64,000 bases of DNA, from the NCBI RefSeq assembly GCF_014202765.1, contig NZ_JACHHN010000002.1, forward strand, positions 248,001-312,000. Reading direction: 5' to 3'. Both the position numbers and the translations under genes were made by a program. Below the pieces are notes generated by a model. It had not been told where the DNA came from and did not search any database. It was given only the letters and a program-made list of their open reading frames with translations. Each line of letters starts with the position of its first letter. The first letter of the stretch is position 1. Below are positions 9,407 to 18,868 of the stretch, in pieces. This DNA is from Silvimonas terrae. Lineage in GTDB: Bacteria; Pseudomonadota; Gammaproteobacteria; Burkholderiales; Chitinibacteraceae.

Positions 9407-9979
9407 ATGACCAGTCCCTTGTTGCTGGATGTTCCGGAACAATTGCAAACCGACCGTCTGCTGCTGCGCGTGCCGCGAGCGGGGGATGGCGTAGCGGTCC
9501 ACGCTGCGGTCGTAGAAACGCTGCCACTGTTGCGGGCTTTTCCGGCCTCGCTGCCTTGGGCGATGTTTCCGCCGTCGGTGGCCGCGTCAGAAAGCTGGTG
9601 TCGTGAGCGCGCGGCGGCATTTCTGCTGCGTAAAGATTTGCCATTTTTGGCGTTTGACCGGTTTACAGGTGAGTTGGTGCTGGCAACCGGGCTGCATCGA
9701 CCGGATTGGCAGATTCCGCGACTGGAATTAGGGTACTGGTGTCGGGCTTCCCGTCAGCGGCAGGGATATGTGCAAGAAGCCGCCGGGGCTTTGCTGGGGC
9801 TGGCATTTGAGACATTGGCCGCGCGCCGCGTAGATGCTTTTTGCGATAGCGACAATACCCGTAGTCGGCAAGTCTGCGAGCGGCTTGGCATGGCGCTGGA
9901 GGCCGTCTTGCGCAACCATCGCGCCACCCCGGATGGGGTGGTGGGCGATAGCTGTGTTTATGCCATCACCCGCGGGTAG
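9407..9979 (+). CDS. GNAT N-acetyltransferase, RimJ-like
   Basis: A 190-residue acetyltransferase of the RimJ/RimL type (Acetyltransf_3). It shows the N-terminal LQTDRLLLRVPRAGD strand, the central LELGYWCRASRQRQGY acetyl-CoA loop with the Q/RxxGY form, and the ARRVDAFCDSDNTRSRQVCERLGM segment that follows in this family. The substrate is unknown; RimJ-type enzymes acetylate ribosomal proteins, amino acids or antibiotics. It is divergent from hemH, and its 3' end overlaps the convergent transglutaminase gene by 14 bases. Confidence 0.88.
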   Translation: MTSPLLLDVPEQLQTDRLLLRVPRAGDGVAVHAAVVETLPLLRAFPASLPWAMFPPSVAASESWCRERAAAFLLRKDLPFLAFDRFTGELVLATGLHRPDWQIPRLELGYWCRASRQRQGYVQEAAGALLGLAFETLAARRVDAFCDSDNTRSRQVCERLGMALEAVLRNHRATPDGVVGDSCVYAITRG

Positions 9980-11918
9980 ACGAGCCTGCGCGAAAGCGCC
10001 GCGTGGCACGGGCAAAGCCCGGTAGCGCATCGGCCGCCTCGCCATAGCGGATGGTCAGATACTGGCTGGCGATGGCAATGATCTCTGCCTGTTGGCGTGG
10101 CAAGCGGGCTGCGGCACGGCGGGCGTAATGCAGCGGGCCTTCGCCTGTCGCCGGGCGAATGCCAGCTCGCACCAACTTGCGCTCAAAGCGTTGCCAGTGG
10201 CGTTGGGCGACATCCGGGTGGCGGCGAGCCCGGCGCTCCCAGGTGGCGATCAGGTAAATGATCAACATGATGCCAAAGCCGCCACCCAGCAAACCCACAA
10301 ACGCGGGCGAGACCAGATTGTCGACGCCCATGCGATTCAATATCTGCATCTGCCGTGCGGCATCGTAGCCGACCACCCATTTGTCCCAACCGTGCATGAC
10401 CGCATCCCATTGCAGCCGGGTGCTGTTCAGCCAGCCCGCTTCGTTACGCAGCAGATACGGGAGCGGATCGGTCGTGGGGATGGCCTCCTGCAGGCCGCGC
10501 GTCAGGCGATCCGGGGCGACAACGGCGGTGGGATCGACCCGCTGCCAGCCCTGGCCTTCCAGCCAGACCTCGGTCCAGGCATGGGCAGCGGCCTGACGCA
10601 CAATCCAGTAATTGCCAGCGCGATTGTACTCACCGCCCAGATAGCCGGTGACCACGCGCGCGGGTATGCCAGACGAGCGCATCAAAAAGGCAAAGGCGCC
10701 CGCATAGTGTTCGCAAAAACCGGCGCGGGTCTGGAACAAGAGTTCATCGACCCGGTTGCGCCCGGTCAGTAGCGGCGGCCCCAGGGTATACCGGTAGCCA
10801 CCTTGCCGCAGAAAGGCCAGCGCCGCATCAATGCGGCCCGTCGGCGGTAAACCGGCCCATTGTGCTGCCAGAGCCCGGGCCTGCGGGTTGATGTCCCGGG
10901 GCAGGGTCAGATCGCGTTTGAGCCGGAGATCGCTTTCATCCTGGATAATCCAGCGCGGCGCACTGGTGAAGGTATAGCGTTCCCGCTGGGAAACCGGGCT
11001 GCGTGACACGGCCTGCAGGCTACTGGAGCGGCTCGTGTCTGCGGGCAACTGGATCGGCACGTCCAGCGCCATCAGCCAGGTGCGCTGGGTGGGTTCCAGC
11101 GTTATGGTGTAGCGGTATTGCGGCCCCTGAGGGACCACTGCGGTCAGTTTGCTGTCCGGCAATCCGGCCCGCCAGGTGCTGCCATCGAACGACTCCAGCA
11201 CCGGACCACGCCAATACATCTGGCTGCGCGGCGGCGGGGTGCTGTCAAAGTCCACCCGGAACGCCACGCTATCATCCTGCGTCAGATCGCTGATACTGCC
11301 CGGCGTCATGCTGTCAGACATGCCGGTGCGGGCTTGCTGGGTATCGTTGGGCATGCGCCAGAGCGGTGTGGCAAGGCGTGGAAACAGCACAAACAACAGC
11401 AGCGCAATCGGCAGCGCCTCTGCCAGCATACGGCCGATACGCAACAGGTCTTTGCCGGAGACCTGGCCGTCTTCGCGCAGCCAGGTCAGCAATTGCAGAC
11501 AAATGAGCAGCATGGCGACAACGGCATAGGCCATCATCAAGGGTGATTGCGACAGCAGAAAACCGGTGCTGCAGGCAAAAAAAGCCAACAGGGTCAGCAC
11601 CCGTACGTCACGCTGGCTGGTGGTTTCCAGAAATTTCACGGCAATCAGGCTACCCAGCGCCGCAACGCCACCTTCGCGTCCGATCAGTGTGTGGTATTGC
11701 AAGAAAACAGGGACAAACAACAAAAACGCCACGCCGATGCGGATCACCGGCCTGGGCACAGGCAGCCCCTTGCGGGCCAGCCAGATACGCCAGACCAGCG
11801 GCAACAGCACCAGCACGCTGTGCCAGAGCGGCACCTGCAATAGCACCGGGCCGAGCGCGCAGGCGACGGCAGCGGCCAGCACATAAAACGGGGCCAAGGG
11901 GAGCGGTGTGCCTGTCAT
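9966..11918 (-). CDS. Transglutaminase-like membrane protein (DUF3488/TgpA type)
   Basis: Membrane protein with about six N-terminal membrane segments (residues 10-190), a periplasmic transglutaminase-like domain (about 300-480) and a final membrane segment near 545-565. The likely Cys-His-Asp triad is visible in RAGFCEHYAGAFAFLMR, AAHAWTEVW and QRVDPTA. The Pseudomonas homologue TgpA is known as an essential membrane transglutaminase. ATG 11918 is chosen because it overlaps the stop of the DUF58 gene (ATGA); the product is 650 aa. It is the last gene of a MoxR-DUF58-TgpA operon, a common conserved trio. Confidence 0.92.
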   Translation of the reverse strand: MTGTPLPLAPFYVLAAAVACALGPVLLQVPLWHSVLVLLPLVWRIWLARKGLPVPRPVIRIGVAFLLFVPVFLQYHTLIGREGGVAALGSLIAVKFLETTSQRDVRVLTLLAFFACSTGFLLSQSPLMMAYAVVAMLLICLQLLTWLREDGQVSGKDLLRIGRMLAEALPIALLLFVLFPRLATPLWRMPNDTQQARTGMSDSMTPGSISDLTQDDSVAFRVDFDSTPPPRSQMYWRGPVLESFDGSTWRAGLPDSKLTAVVPQGPQYRYTITLEPTQRTWLMALDVPIQLPADTSRSSSLQAVSRSPVSQRERYTFTSAPRWIIQDESDLRLKRDLTLPRDINPQARALAAQWAGLPPTGRIDAALAFLRQGGYRYTLGPPLLTGRNRVDELLFQTRAGFCEHYAGAFAFLMRSSGIPARVVTGYLGGEYNRAGNYWIVRQAAAHAWTEVWLEGQGWQRVDPTAVVAPDRLTRGLQEAIPTTDPLPYLLRNEAGWLNSTRLQWDAVMHGWDKWVVGYDAARQMQILNRMGVDNLVSPAFVGLLGGGFGIMLIIYLIATWERRARRHPDVAQRHWQRFERKLVRAGIRPATGEGPLHYARRAAARLPRQQAEIIAIASQYLTIRYGEAADALPGFARATRRFRAGSSTRG

Positions 11919-12889
11919 GGGGTTTTCCCGGCCGGCCCAAACAAGGCCAGCGTACGCAAGCAAGTGTCGCGGTGCCCGGCGCCGCTAGCCGGGGCCAGGC
12001 GCTGGCCGGGGAGCTCCAGCGTGTACGGGCGGCCGGTGGCATCGGCGCGCAAAACCCACGCGGTCAGGCGGGACAGACGGGCCTCAATGCCCAGCCCGGC
12101 CGTGTCTTCCCAGCGCAGGTGCAGCATGGCCGATTGCGGTGTGTCATGCGTACGCACGGCCAGCCATTCCAGTCGCGCGGATTGTTTCCAGGCAATTTGC
12201 CGCAGGGTGTCGCCAGCCTGGTACTGCCGCAAGCCGGCAAAGTCTTCCTCCCCGGTGCGTTGGCGTAGCCCGGCAACTTCTTCGCCCGCGCCGGAGGGCC
12301 ATGCTGGCGCATCAGGTTCCGGTGCGGGATAAACCAGGCATTGTGCCTGCAGATGCACCACGGTCCAGGCCCGACACCAGCCGGTGGGAAAACGTGTTTC
12401 GATCGTCATGCGCGGCAATGCCAGCCAGCCGCGGCCGGTCGCAGGTACGGAGAGCCAGACTTGCGTTTCGCTGGCGGCCGCCACGGCCAACGGGGTGGTT
12501 TCCTGCGCGGTGCCGGCACGCAGGTGCAGACCAAACCGCGCGTAGTTGCGGGCATCGCCCAGTTGCAACGGAAAGTGCGCAGTGTCGCCGGCAAACACGG
12601 CAGACGCGGGGAGTGCTGTGACGGTTAGCCCCAATAAATTGCGGAAAGACTGGATCAAACCGGCGTGCCCCAGACCCAGCATCAAAAAGGCAAACAGATA
12701 GGCAAGGCTGAGCTGGTAGTTGATGGCCCCGATCAAGACCAGCACGCACGTGACCGCGTAGCCCAGTCCGAAGCCACTGGGGAGCACGTAAATGCGGTTC
12801 TGCCGGACACGCACAGTGCCCGTCACCGCAGGGTGGCGCTGCGCCATCCAGCGCTGCATGCGCTCCTGCATTGAAAAAGGCCAGTTCAC
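11915..12889 (-). CDS. DUF58 domain membrane protein
   Basis: A 324-residue protein with two N-terminal membrane segments (about residues 33-75) and a C-terminal DUF58 domain marked by the motif EDFAGLRQYQAGDTLRQIAWKQSAR near residue 215. DUF58 proteins often accompany MoxR ATPases and are thought to act as partner or client in assembly of membrane complexes. The stop overlaps the start of the transglutaminase gene, and 9 bases separate it from the MoxR gene upstream. Molecular function is not established. Confidence 0.9.
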   Translation of the reverse strand: MNWPFSMQERMQRWMAQRHPAVTGTVRVRQNRIYVLPSGFGLGYAVTCVLVLIGAINYQLSLAYLFAFLMLGLGHAGLIQSFRNLLGLTVTALPASAVFAGDTAHFPLQLGDARNYARFGLHLRAGTAQETTPLAVAAASETQVWLSVPATGRGWLALPRMTIETRFPTGWCRAWTVVHLQAQCLVYPAPEPDAPAWPSGAGEEVAGLRQRTGEEDFAGLRQYQAGDTLRQIAWKQSARLEWLAVRTHDTPQSAMLHLRWEDTAGLGIEARLSRLTAWVLRADATGRPYTLELPGQRLAPASGAGHRDTCLRTLALFGPAGKTP

Positions 12890-12898
12890 GCGGGGTGC

Positions 12899-13810
12899 TC
12901 AGGGAATCGCAATTGAAGCCAGCAGATCGCGCGCGATATGCGGGTCTGGTTGACCATGGATGCGCCCTTGCAAGCGGTGGCTGGCCACCGCTTTGAAAAC
13001 GGCCTGGACGTCTTCCGGAATGGCAAAGTCGCGTCCATCCAGCCAGGCCCAGGCGCGTGTGGCGGCAACCAGGTCAAGCAGCGCGCGCGGCGACAACCCG
13101 TAGGTCAGGCGCTCGCTGTTGCGGGTGGCTGCGGCCAGGGCCTGCACGTAATCCAGCAGCGGGGGCGCGATACGGACAGCGGCTACAGCCGCCTGCGCGG
13201 CCAGCAACTGCTCTGGCAATACGGTGGGGCGCAATTGCGCCAGCAGCGTACGGCGGTCTTCTCCTGCCAGTAGTGCGCGTTCGGCACTGACACTGGGGTA
13301 GCCTAACTCCAGCCGCATCAAAAAACGGTCAAGTTGAGACTCCGGCAGGGCAAAGGTACCAATCTGGCTTTGCGGGTTTTGTGTGGCAATCACAAAGAAG
13401 GGTTCGGGTAGCTTCCAGGTTTTGCCATCGGCACTGACCTGGCCTTCTTCCATGGCCTCCAGCAGCGCCGATTGGGTTTTGGGCGGTGCGCGGTTGATTT
13501 CATCGGCCAGCAGTACCTGACTGAACACCGGGCCACGGTGAAAACGGAAACTCTCGCTTTCCCGGGCATAGACCGATACCCCCAGCAGGTCTGCCGGCAA
13601 CAAGTCGCTGGTGAACTGCACGCGCTGAAACTGCAAACCCAGCGTCGCCGCCAGGGCGTGCGCCAGCGTAGTCTTGCCCACCCCGGGGACGTCTTCAAAC
13701 AGCAAATGCCCGCGTGCCAGGACACAGGTCAATGCCAGTCGCACCTGGTTTTGCTTGCCCAGAATCAGGGTGTTGAGTTGGGTTAACGTTGCAAGAAAGG
13801 GCTGGAGCAT
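12899..13810 (-). CDS. MoxR-family AAA+ ATPase
   Basis: Chaperone-like AAA+ ATPase, 303 residues. Walker A (GVGKTTLAHAL, near residue 42), Walker B with the MoxR signature (LLADEINRAPPKTQSALLEAMEEGQ, near 105) and sensor 1 (VIATQNP) are all visible, followed by the AAA lid (SPRALLDLVAATRAWAWLDGR). MoxR ATPases act with DUF58 or VWA proteins in maturation of partner complexes. It is the first gene of the operon; a short palindrome at 13899-13913 (6-bp arms, 3-base centre) lies about 90 bases upstream and could be an operator. Confidence 0.93.
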   Translation of the reverse strand: MLQPFLATLTQLNTLILGKQNQVRLALTCVLARGHLLFEDVPGVGKTTLAHALAATLGLQFQRVQFTSDLLPADLLGVSVYARESESFRFHRGPVFSQVLLADEINRAPPKTQSALLEAMEEGQVSADGKTWKLPEPFFVIATQNPQSQIGTFALPESQLDRFLMRLELGYPSVSAERALLAGEDRRTLLAQLRPTVLPEQLLAAQAAVAAVRIAPPLLDYVQALAAATRNSERLTYGLSPRALLDLVAATRAWAWLDGRDFAIPEDVQAVFKAVASHRLQGRIHGQPDPHIARDLLASIAIP

Positions 13811-14083
13811 GAGCGATCTCTGCGGGTAGCGGGTCTGGATGGGTCGGGATCAGTCTTGACCGCGACATGGGCCAGATGGGGGCGGGTTGGCGGCATGCCA
13901 GTAGCATCTACTGATATGAACCGGATATTAATCTGAATCGCCCTGCGCTGCGTAGTGCAAGACTATGGGCTTTGCCTTGGCGGCTTGCGAACGCGTAAAC
14001 TCTGCGGACAGGCGGCGTCAGAGGTGCCGCCCGGCGATTCTGCAACCAGTTCAAAGATCCGGTACCGGACGGGAGTTGGGCGT

Positions 14084-15025
14084 TTGGCAACAACCAGAAA
14101 CGATGTGACTGCCTATATCAGCGCCAGTGCATGCACCATGCACGAAATGGGCAAGGGCCATCCGGAATGCCCGGAGCGTCTTTCCGCCATTCAGGATCGG
14201 TTGATGGCGGCCGGTCTATGGGACACCTTGCTGCACGTCGAGTCCGAGCCCGCCAGCTATGCGCAATTGGCGCGTGTCCATGACACTGCGTATCTGGACA
14301 AACTGGCGCAGATGTCGCCCTCGCACGGGTATGTTCATCTGGACCCGGATACCGCCATCAACCCCTACAGCCTGCGGGCAGCCTATCACGCTGCCGGCGC
14401 CGGCATCAGCGCCGTGGACATGATCATGCGCGGCCAGATCCATAACGCCTTCTGCGCCGTGCGCCCGCCAGGTCACCACGCCGAACATGCCAGGGCGATG
14501 GGATTTTGCATGTTCAACAATGTTGCCGTCGCGGCGGCGCATGCGATGGCGCAATACGGGCTGGAGCGCGTTGCCATTGTTGATTTTGACGTTCACCACG
14601 GCAATGGCACCGAAGATATTTTCTGCAAAGACCCGCGCGTGCTGATGACGGGCTGGTTCCAGCACCCGTTCTTTCCTTATTGCGGCGATGTACCGCTGGG
14701 CGAGAACATGAAAAACATCCCCAAGCCCCGTGCCACCACCGGCCCGGATTTTCGGGCCATGGTCAGCGAGCACTGGTTGCCGGCGCTGGACGCGTTCAAG
14801 CCGCAATTGATTGTGGTTTCAGCCGGGTTTGACGCGCATCGGGAAGACGACATGTCATCCATGGGGCTGGTGGAGTCAGACTATGCCTGGGTGACGCAGG
14901 AAATCGTCAAGCTGGCGGATTTGCATGCCGAGGGGCGGGTGGTGTCGATGCTGGAAGGCGGTTATGACTTGTCTTCACTGGCGCGCAGTGTGGCGGTACA
15001 TGTGAAGGAACTGGCGGGGTTGTAA
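14084..15025 (+). CDS. Histone deacetylase-family amidohydrolase
   Basis: Zinc-dependent deacetylase of the HDAC/acetylpolyamine amidohydrolase superfamily; bacterial members act on small acetylated amines or proteins. The core shows HPECPERL, RPPGHHAEH (catalytic His pair), VAIVDFDVHHGNGTEDIF (Zn ligands Asp and His), SAGFDAHREDDM (third ligand Asp) and the terminal LEGGYDL. The start is uncertain: TTG 14084 has a GGGAG sequence upstream, while GTG 14105 gives 306 aa with TAYISASACTMHEMGKGHP at the N-terminus, the family's usual length. A longer reading to 13955 has no family support. Confidence 0.9.
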   Translation: MATTRNDVTAYISASACTMHEMGKGHPECPERLSAIQDRLMAAGLWDTLLHVESEPASYAQLARVHDTAYLDKLAQMSPSHGYVHLDPDTAINPYSLRAAYHAAGAGISAVDMIMRGQIHNAFCAVRPPGHHAEHARAMGFCMFNNVAVAAAHAMAQYGLERVAIVDFDVHHGNGTEDIFCKDPRVLMTGWFQHPFFPYCGDVPLGENMKNIPKPRATTGPDFRAMVSEHWLPALDAFKPQLIVVSAGFDAHREDDMSSMGLVESDYAWVTQEIVKLADLHAEGRVVSMLEGGYDLSSLARSVAVHVKELAGL

Positions 15026-15099
15026 GGGGACTTTCTGCAAAAGTGGGTCTCAAGTCCGCAACCGTCTGCACGCAAGAAGGGTCTGTTGGCTACCTGCGG

Positions 15100-15287
15100 C
15101 TTCGTCATTCCGGCGGAGGCCGGAATCCAGTCGTAAACATCTGTGCTGCGGACGCCGCAAATGGTGTGTCGGTGCGTAGGGCGGATTCGGAGCGTAGCGA
15201 CAATCCACCAATGCCAATGCAAAGGTGGATTGCTGCGCGAATCTACCCTACCGTGCTGGATTCCGGCTCAAGGCCGAAATGACGAAG
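15100..15287. repeat. Nested double inverted repeat (dispersed intergenic repeat)
   Basis: Outer arms 15100-15130 and 15256-15287 are imperfect inverted repeats built on the core TTCCGGC..GCCGGAATCCAG. Inside lies a second pair, 15176-15209 and 15224-15251, of the form GTAGGG.GGATTC...CAATCCACC. Both cores look like widespread proteobacterial intergenic palindromes, here inserted one within the other. The stretch fills most of the 299-base gap between the deacetylase gene and mfd; no gene is visible in it. Confidence 0.75.
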
Positions 15288-15324
15288 TATTGGTTTGCGA
15301 GATGCGATGAACTGGCCGCACCCC

Positions 15325-18300
15325 TCAAGGCTTTACCAGCTCCGCCAGCAACTCTTTCACCCGCACCGCGCGTAAAGGCGCTTCCGGCCAGTTGCCTTCC
15401 AGGCGCAAACGGTCCTGGCCGGCCAGCCGGTAGTTCTTTTTGCTCTGGATCAGCGTGATGATCTTCATCGGATCAACCTGCGTGTTCGCAGCAAAGCTGA
15501 TCACAATGGCACTGTCGGCGGCGTCAATCTTGGTAATGCCAATCGGCTTGGCCAGCATGCGCAGTTTGTGGCAATCCAGCAGCACCTTGGCGGGGTCGGG
15601 CAACAGGCCGAAGCGATCGATCAGCTCTTGCAGCAGGTCGTCCAGCTCGTCCGTGGTTTCGCAATTGGCAAGGCGCTTGTAGAGACTCAGGCGTTCATGC
15701 ACATCCGGACAGTATTCATTGGGCAACAGGGCCGGGGCGTGCAGGTTGATTTCGGTGGTGACCCCCAAAGGTTGCGAGAGGTCGGGCTCGATGCCTTTTT
15801 TGAGGGCTTTGACCGCTTCATTTAGCATTTGCGAATACAGCGAGAAACCAATTTCCTGCATCTCGCCCGATTGGGAATCGCCCAGCACTTCACCCGCACC
15901 GCGAATTTCCAGATCGTGCATCGCCAGGAAAAAGCCGGAGCCCAGTTCTTCCATCATCTGGATGGCTTCCAGCCGTTTCTTGGCCGACGAGGTCATGCCT
16001 TCCACATCCGGCACCAGTAGATAGGCGTAGGCCTGGTGATGGCTGCGGCCCACGCGGCCGCGCATCTGGTGCAACTGCGCCAGACCGAACTTGTCGGCCC
16101 GGTTCATGATGATGGTGTTGGCATTGGGGATATCAATGCCGGTTTCGATGATCGTCGTGCACAGCAAGACGTTGAACCGCTGTGCGTAGAAATCGCGCAT
16201 CACATGTTCCAGCTCACGCTCGCGCATTTGACCGTGCGCCACACCCAGCCGGGCCTCGGGCAACAACGCAGCCAGTTTCTGCTGCATGTTCTCGATGGTT
16301 TCGACTTCGTTATGCAGAAAGAACACCTGCCCGCCGCGCTTGAGTTCGCGCAGCACTGCTTCGCGGATCACCCCTTCATTGAACTTGGCAACAAAGGTCT
16401 TCACCGCCAGGCGGCGTGATGGGGCGGTGGCGATCACGGAGAAATCCCGCAGACCTTCCAGGCTCATGGCCAGGGTACGAGGGATGGGGGTGGCGGTCAG
16501 GGTGAGCACGTCGACGTTGGCGCGCAGGGCCTTGAGCTGTTCTTTCTGGCGCACGCCAAAACGGTGTTCCTCGTCGATGATCACCAGGCCCAGCCGGGCA
16601 AATTCGACATCCGGCTGCACCAGCTTGTGCGTGCCGATCACGATATCCACCTGACCATCCGCCAACCCCTTGAGTGCGGCGGCGACTTCTTTGGTGGAGC
16701 GAAAGCGTGATAGTTCGACAATCTTGACCGGCCAGTCGGCAAAGCGGTCAGAAAAGGTCTGGAAGTGCTGTTCTGCCAGCAGGGTAGTCGGTACCAGAAC
16801 CGCCACTTGTTTGCCACCCGCAACCGCCGCAAACGCGGCGCGCAGGGCCACTTCGGTTTTGCCGAAGCCCACATCGCCGCATACCAGGCGGTCCATCGGG
16901 CGGCCCAGCCGCATATCGATCAGCACCGCCTCAATGGCGGCTTCCTGGTCGGCGGTTTCTTCAAAGCCAAAGCCTTCGGCAAAGGCTTCGTAATCGTTGT
17001 ATGACCAATCGAAGGCATGACCTTCGCGTGCGGCACGACGGGCATAGAGGTTCAATAGTTCTGCGGCGGTATCACGGACTTGTTCCGCTGCGCGGCGTTT
17101 GGCTTTATCCCACGCACCGGAGCCCAGCTTGTGTAGCGGCGCGGCATCTGGCGAGCCGCCGGAATAGCGGCTGATGACATGCAGTTGCGAGACGGGCACA
17201 TACAGCTTGTCGCTACCCGAGTATTCGATCAGCAAAAGCTCGGTTTCACCCTCGCCCAGGTCCATCGAGATCAAACCTTGATACAGACCGATGCCATGCG
17301 CTTCGTGCACCACCGGATCACCGATTTTCAGCTCGGACAAATCGCGCAGCATGGTGTCGGTATTGCTGCGTTTTTGCTGTTTTTTGCCACGTGATTGCGC
17401 CACCGCGGCATACAGATTGCCTTCGGTGATGATGGCGAGTTTTTCTTTGGCCAGCACAAAACCACGATACAAGGGCGCCGGCGCGAGCATGACGCGCTCC
17501 TTGCCCTCGATAAACCCTTGCCAGCTTTCGGCCAAAGCGGGTTTGAGCCCGTATTCGGCAAAATACTGCGCCATGGTTTCACGCCGGCCCAGACTCTCGG
17601 CACAGATCAGGACACGACCTTTGAAGCTGTCCAGAAAGCTGGTGAGTTTGGCGAGCGGATTGTCGGCGCGACGATCAACATCCAGCGGCGGCAGCGCTTC
17701 GGCCAGGTTTTCGTCTGCGGCGCTCCCGAATTCCAGCCGTGGCCAGCTCTTGCAGCTGCCAAAGAAGGTGTCGGGCATCAGGTAAAGATCGCCCGGTTTC
17801 AGAATGGGGCGGTCTTTTTCCCCAGACAGATTGCGGTAGCGATCTTGCGTATCGGCCCAGAAACGCTGGACGGCCTCTTGCAGATCACCGCGCAGCACCA
17901 GCAAGGCGCTGGCGGGCAGGTAGTCGAACAGGGTCGCGGTGTGTTCAAAAAACAGCGGCAGGTAGTATTCGATACCGGCGGGCGTAGCGCCGCTGGAAAT
18001 ATCCTTGTACAGCCGGGACTTGGACGGATCACCCTCGAATACTTCCCGAAAACGCTGACGAAACCGCGTGCGGCCGCCGTCATCGATCGGGAACTCCCGC
18101 GCCGGCAACAAGCGTACCTCTGGCACTGGATACAGGCTGCGCTGGGTATCCACATCAAAGGTGCGGATGGTTTCGATCTCGTCGTCAAACAGATCAATAC
18201 GGTAGGGCAACGGCGAGCCCATCGGGAACAGATCAATCAAGCCGCCGCGGATGGAGAACTCGCCCGGGCTGTACACCTGGGTGACATGGCTGTAACCGGC

Positions 18301-18729
18301 AAAGGCCAGATCGGCACGCATTTTTTCTGCGTCGAACTTCTGGCCCTTTTTGATAAAGAAGGTGTAGCCCGCCAGGTATTCCACCGGTGCCAGTCGCCCC
18401 ATGGCGGTTTGCACCGGCACGATGACGATATCCGCCTTGCCCTCGCGAATCTGCCACAGGGTCGCCAACCGCTCAGAGATCAGATCCTGGTGCGGCGAGA
18501 AGTGATCGTACGGCAGCGTTTCCCAATCTGGCAGCATGACCACGGCTTTGTCCGGCAGCAAATACGCCAGTTCTTCCTTGAGGCGGGTGGCCTCATGGGC
18601 GGCATCGGTCAATACCACCAGCGGACGGGCACGGTCGGAGTAACGCGCCAGCAAAAGGCTGTCGGCGGAACCAGGGGGCAGGGCAAGTTGCAGACGTTCG
18701 CCTGCGCGGGGGATGGCGGGAGCGGACAC
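15325..18729 (-). CDS. mfd: Transcription-repair coupling factor Mfd
   Basis: DNA translocase that removes stalled RNA polymerase from lesions and recruits UvrA. In order: a UvrB-like N-terminal module, the RNA-polymerase-interacting domain (VHEAHGIGLYQG... region), a superfamily 2 helicase with Walker A GDVGFGKTEVALRAA and DEEH box (VIIDEEHRFGVRQKE), motif III TATPIPRTL, and a C-terminal TRCF domain. From GTG 18729 the protein is 1134 aa, close to the E. coli length. Longer readings (to 18870) would place the coding start upstream of a TATAAT box and overlap rlmB, so I prefer the GTG even though no good Shine-Dalgarno precedes it. Confidence 0.95.
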   Translation of the reverse strand: MSAPAIPRAGERLQLALPPGSADSLLLARYSDRARPLVVLTDAAHEATRLKEELAYLLPDKAVVMLPDWETLPYDHFSPHQDLISERLATLWQIREGKADIVIVPVQTAMGRLAPVEYLAGYTFFIKKGQKFDAEKMRADLAFAGYSHVTQVYSPGEFSIRGGLIDLFPMGSPLPYRIDLFDDEIETIRTFDVDTQRSLYPVPEVRLLPAREFPIDDGGRTRFRQRFREVFEGDPSKSRLYKDISSGATPAGIEYYLPLFFEHTATLFDYLPASALLVLRGDLQEAVQRFWADTQDRYRNLSGEKDRPILKPGDLYLMPDTFFGSCKSWPRLEFGSAADENLAEALPPLDVDRRADNPLAKLTSFLDSFKGRVLICAESLGRRETMAQYFAEYGLKPALAESWQGFIEGKERVMLAPAPLYRGFVLAKEKLAIITEGNLYAAVAQSRGKKQQKRSNTDTMLRDLSELKIGDPVVHEAHGIGLYQGLISMDLGEGETELLLIEYSGSDKLYVPVSQLHVISRYSGGSPDAAPLHKLGSGAWDKAKRRAAEQVRDTAAELLNLYARRAAREGHAFDWSYNDYEAFAEGFGFEETADQEAAIEAVLIDMRLGRPMDRLVCGDVGFGKTEVALRAAFAAVAGGKQVAVLVPTTLLAEQHFQTFSDRFADWPVKIVELSRFRSTKEVAAALKGLADGQVDIVIGTHKLVQPDVEFARLGLVIIDEEHRFGVRQKEQLKALRANVDVLTLTATPIPRTLAMSLEGLRDFSVIATAPSRRLAVKTFVAKFNEGVIREAVLRELKRGGQVFFLHNEVETIENMQQKLAALLPEARLGVAHGQMRERELEHVMRDFYAQRFNVLLCTTIIETGIDIPNANTIIMNRADKFGLAQLHQMRGRVGRSHHQAYAYLLVPDVEGMTSSAKKRLEAIQMMEELGSGFFLAMHDLEIRGAGEVLGDSQSGEMQEIGFSLYSQMLNEAVKALKKGIEPDLSQPLGVTTEINLHAPALLPNEYCPDVHERLSLYKRLANCETTDELDDLLQELIDRFGLLPDPAKVLLDCHKLRMLAKPIGITKIDAADSAIVISFAANTQVDPMKIITLIQSKKNYRLAGQDRLRLEGNWPEAPLRAVRVKELLAELVKP

Positions 18730-18759
18730 GGGGCGGCAGGGGCAGGCGGTAAAGGCGTC

Positions 18760-18765
18760 ATTATA
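18760..18765 (-). promoter_or_regulatory. Candidate -10 box (TATAAT) for mfd
   Basis: A perfect TATAAT on the minus strand, 31 bases upstream of the GTG chosen for mfd. No convincing -35 is seen at 16-18 bases. If used, the transcript would begin near 18752 with a short leader, which excludes longer N-termini for Mfd. Confidence 0.45.
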
Positions 18766-18868
18766 CGTGTGTGAGCGGCCAGGGGTGAGGCGTAAGTGTG
18801 TGTGGGCCTCTTCAATGCTGTAAACTTCACGGTTCACCCAGTATTCGCCACGATCATGGCAAGGCATC

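Noticed and set aside
17395-18774. 459-residue plus-strand ORF
   Set aside because: Antisense to the N-terminal part of mfd; no family features.
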